Assembly: GCF_001808955.1 (NCBI RefSeq)
Contig: NZ_KV795245.1
Span: 1 to 64,000, forward strand
Length of the DNA stretch: 64,000 nt
Origin: Rothia sp. HMSC078H08
GTDB taxonomy: Bacteria > Actinomycetota > Actinomycetes > Actinomycetales > Micrococcaceae
Direction: 5' to 3'
The position numbers were made by a program, and so were the translations under genes. Within the stretch, counting starts at the first letter, position 1; each line of letters starts with the position of its first letter. Under the pieces are notes generated by a model that searched no databases, was not told the origin of the DNA, and saw only the letters and a program-made list of their open reading frames with translations. This document shows, piece after piece, positions 63,166 through 64,000 of the stretch.

Positions 63166-64000
63166 TTAGCGGGTGATAATCGCGAAGTCGCTACTGGACA
63201 GGTTCGTGAAATTACCAATCTGCGCATTCAGGCGGCACTTAGACGTCACCGACAGCGCCGTCACCACCCGCTGATCCTCAGACACCAACACATGCCCCGA
63301 ACAACCATCCGAAAAACTAATCAACTGCGCATCCGGAGAAATCGCCTGAACCAGCGTCGAAAACTCACCCGTACGCGGCAAAACCATCAACGGGTTCAAC
63401 TCATCCGCACCACTCGGCCACACCGGAACCACCGTCACCGGCAAAACACTCTGATTCACCACACGAGAAGGAACCCGCAACTCAATCGAACGCAAACGCT
63501 GAATCGGGTACGCCGTCGAACGAACCTCCCGATCAGAAATAGCCTTAGACGTCTCAGAATCAATACGGTTCAGCCATTCCTCAAAAGCACGAGAATCCTT
63601 AAACTCAGCAGACACATTCGCCCGAACCTGCACCACACCATTAGCCGGGATACTCACCCCAGACAGATTCCACGAACACGGAACATCCACCGCAGTCACA
63701 CTTGACTGATTCTTCGACACACCAGAAGACGCCTGACCGGCATCCCACGTCACCGAAGCACACGAACCACCCTCAACACCGGGAAGCACCTGCAAAATAT
63801 CGCCCCGAAGAGCCGACTTCTGCGAGGAAAACTCAAAAGTTAGGCGGGCGCTCTTATCTCGCGGGTTATACGTACCCTCAATACGGGTACCCAAACCACT
63901 CGGCAAAGATGCCGAACTACGGCTCGAAGCAGACCACGACTCAGCTGTCTTAGACGAACCCTTACCGCCGCCCAAACCCACAAAAGCGAGCACGCCCACA
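63166..64000 (-). CDS. Unknown secreted or membrane-anchored protein, 5' end outside window
   Basis: At least 277 codons; the frame stays open to the window edge, so the true start lies beyond it. The visible N-terminal part is hydrophobic then Gly/Ser-rich (GVLAFVGLGGGKGSSKTAES), like the end of a membrane helix followed by a linker. The rest looks like a beta-rich extracellular domain with several Cys (GGSCASVTW, DVPCSWNL, SFSDGCSGH, SKCRLNAQ) that could form disulphides. Not recognised. Position beside the WXG100/Rhs locus makes a link with type VII secretion possible but unproven. Confidence 0.65.
   Translation of the reverse strand, partial: VGVLAFVGLGGGKGSSKTAESWSASSRSSASLPSGLGTRIEGTYNPRDKSARLTFEFSSQKSALRGDILQVLPGVEGGSCASVTWDAGQASSGVSKNQSSVTAVDVPCSWNLSGVSIPANGVVQVRANVSAEFKDSRAFEEWLNRIDSETSKAISDREVRSTAYPIQRLRSIELRVPSRVVNQSVLPVTVVPVWPSGADELNPLMVLPRTGEFSTLVQAISPDAQLISFSDGCSGHVLVSEDQRVVTALSVTSKCRLNAQIGNFTNLSSSDFAIITR

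Overview
The window reads as chromosome of a high-GC actinobacterium of the Micrococcaceae, most likely a Rothia (R. mucilaginosa-like). This rests on gene order and families: crgA, class E sortase, pabA/trpG, pknB, pknA, pbpA, rodA, pstP, fhaB, fhaA and a tRNA-Leu, an order that in Micrococcales lies a short distance from dnaA/gyrA. It is also supported by lysX, an NrtR-type regulator and an anchored-repeat ABC transporter. dnaA itself is not in the window. The species call is inference; the families are read from the sequence.

Layout. 1-4.2 kb: an SRPBCC-like protein, a polytopic membrane protein, and a divergent LysE exporter/LysR regulator pair. 4.2-17.2 kb: the cell-growth and signalling cluster (CrgA, sortase E, a 53-aa membrane protein, glutamine amidotransferase, then a tightly overlapping minus-strand operon fhaA-fhaB-pstP-rodA-pbpA-pknA-pknB), tRNA-Leu(CAG) and a small membrane protein. 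17.3-25.9 kb: a sodium:alanine symporter behind a riboswitch-like leader with an attenuator, LysX, NhaA, ferritin and a MarR regulator. 25.9-28.4 kb: a mostly non-coding stretch around sodA with a structured RNA that has its own promoter and terminator, a cluster of seven DnaA boxes including a perfect 40-bp direct repeat, and an array of about 20-bp repeats. 28.4-35 kb: an accessory segment with an Ada-like methyltransferase, an AT-richer MmeI-type single-chain restriction-modification enzyme, a decayed ABC exporter and an ABC-F protein. 35-42.5 kb: NrtR, a monooxygenase-fold protein, a TetR/MFS drug-efflux pair with a clear operator, an unknown membrane protein and a zinc alcohol dehydrogenase. 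42.8-53.1 kb: an anchored-repeat metal ABC transporter with three surface or wall-linked proteins carrying choice-of-anchor M domains. A zinc-uptake (Zur) type box sits in the divergent promoter region. 53.3-64 kb: a WXG100 protein, a 2120-aa Rhs toxin with an AT-rich exchangeable C-terminus, a candidate immunity gene, and small membrane proteins, two of which share a conserved structured leader.

How the parts fit. The Ser/Thr kinase operon couples PASTA kinases, their phosphatase and FHA readers to the RodA/PbpA elongation machinery. The sortase E at 4.7 kb probably anchors the LARTG-ending protein at 50-53 kb, because LAxTG is the known class E sorting signal. Its divergent neighbour in the same transport system ends in LPNTG and would need a different sortase. 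The Rhs region looks like a type VII-secreted polymorphic toxin locus. The best candidates for undescribed biology are the free-standing RNA at 26.3 kb, the DnaA-box cluster at 26.7-27.2 kb, the two-copy leader element (53.8 and 62.3 kb), the symporter leader at 19 kb and the Rhs toxin tip with its immunity partner.
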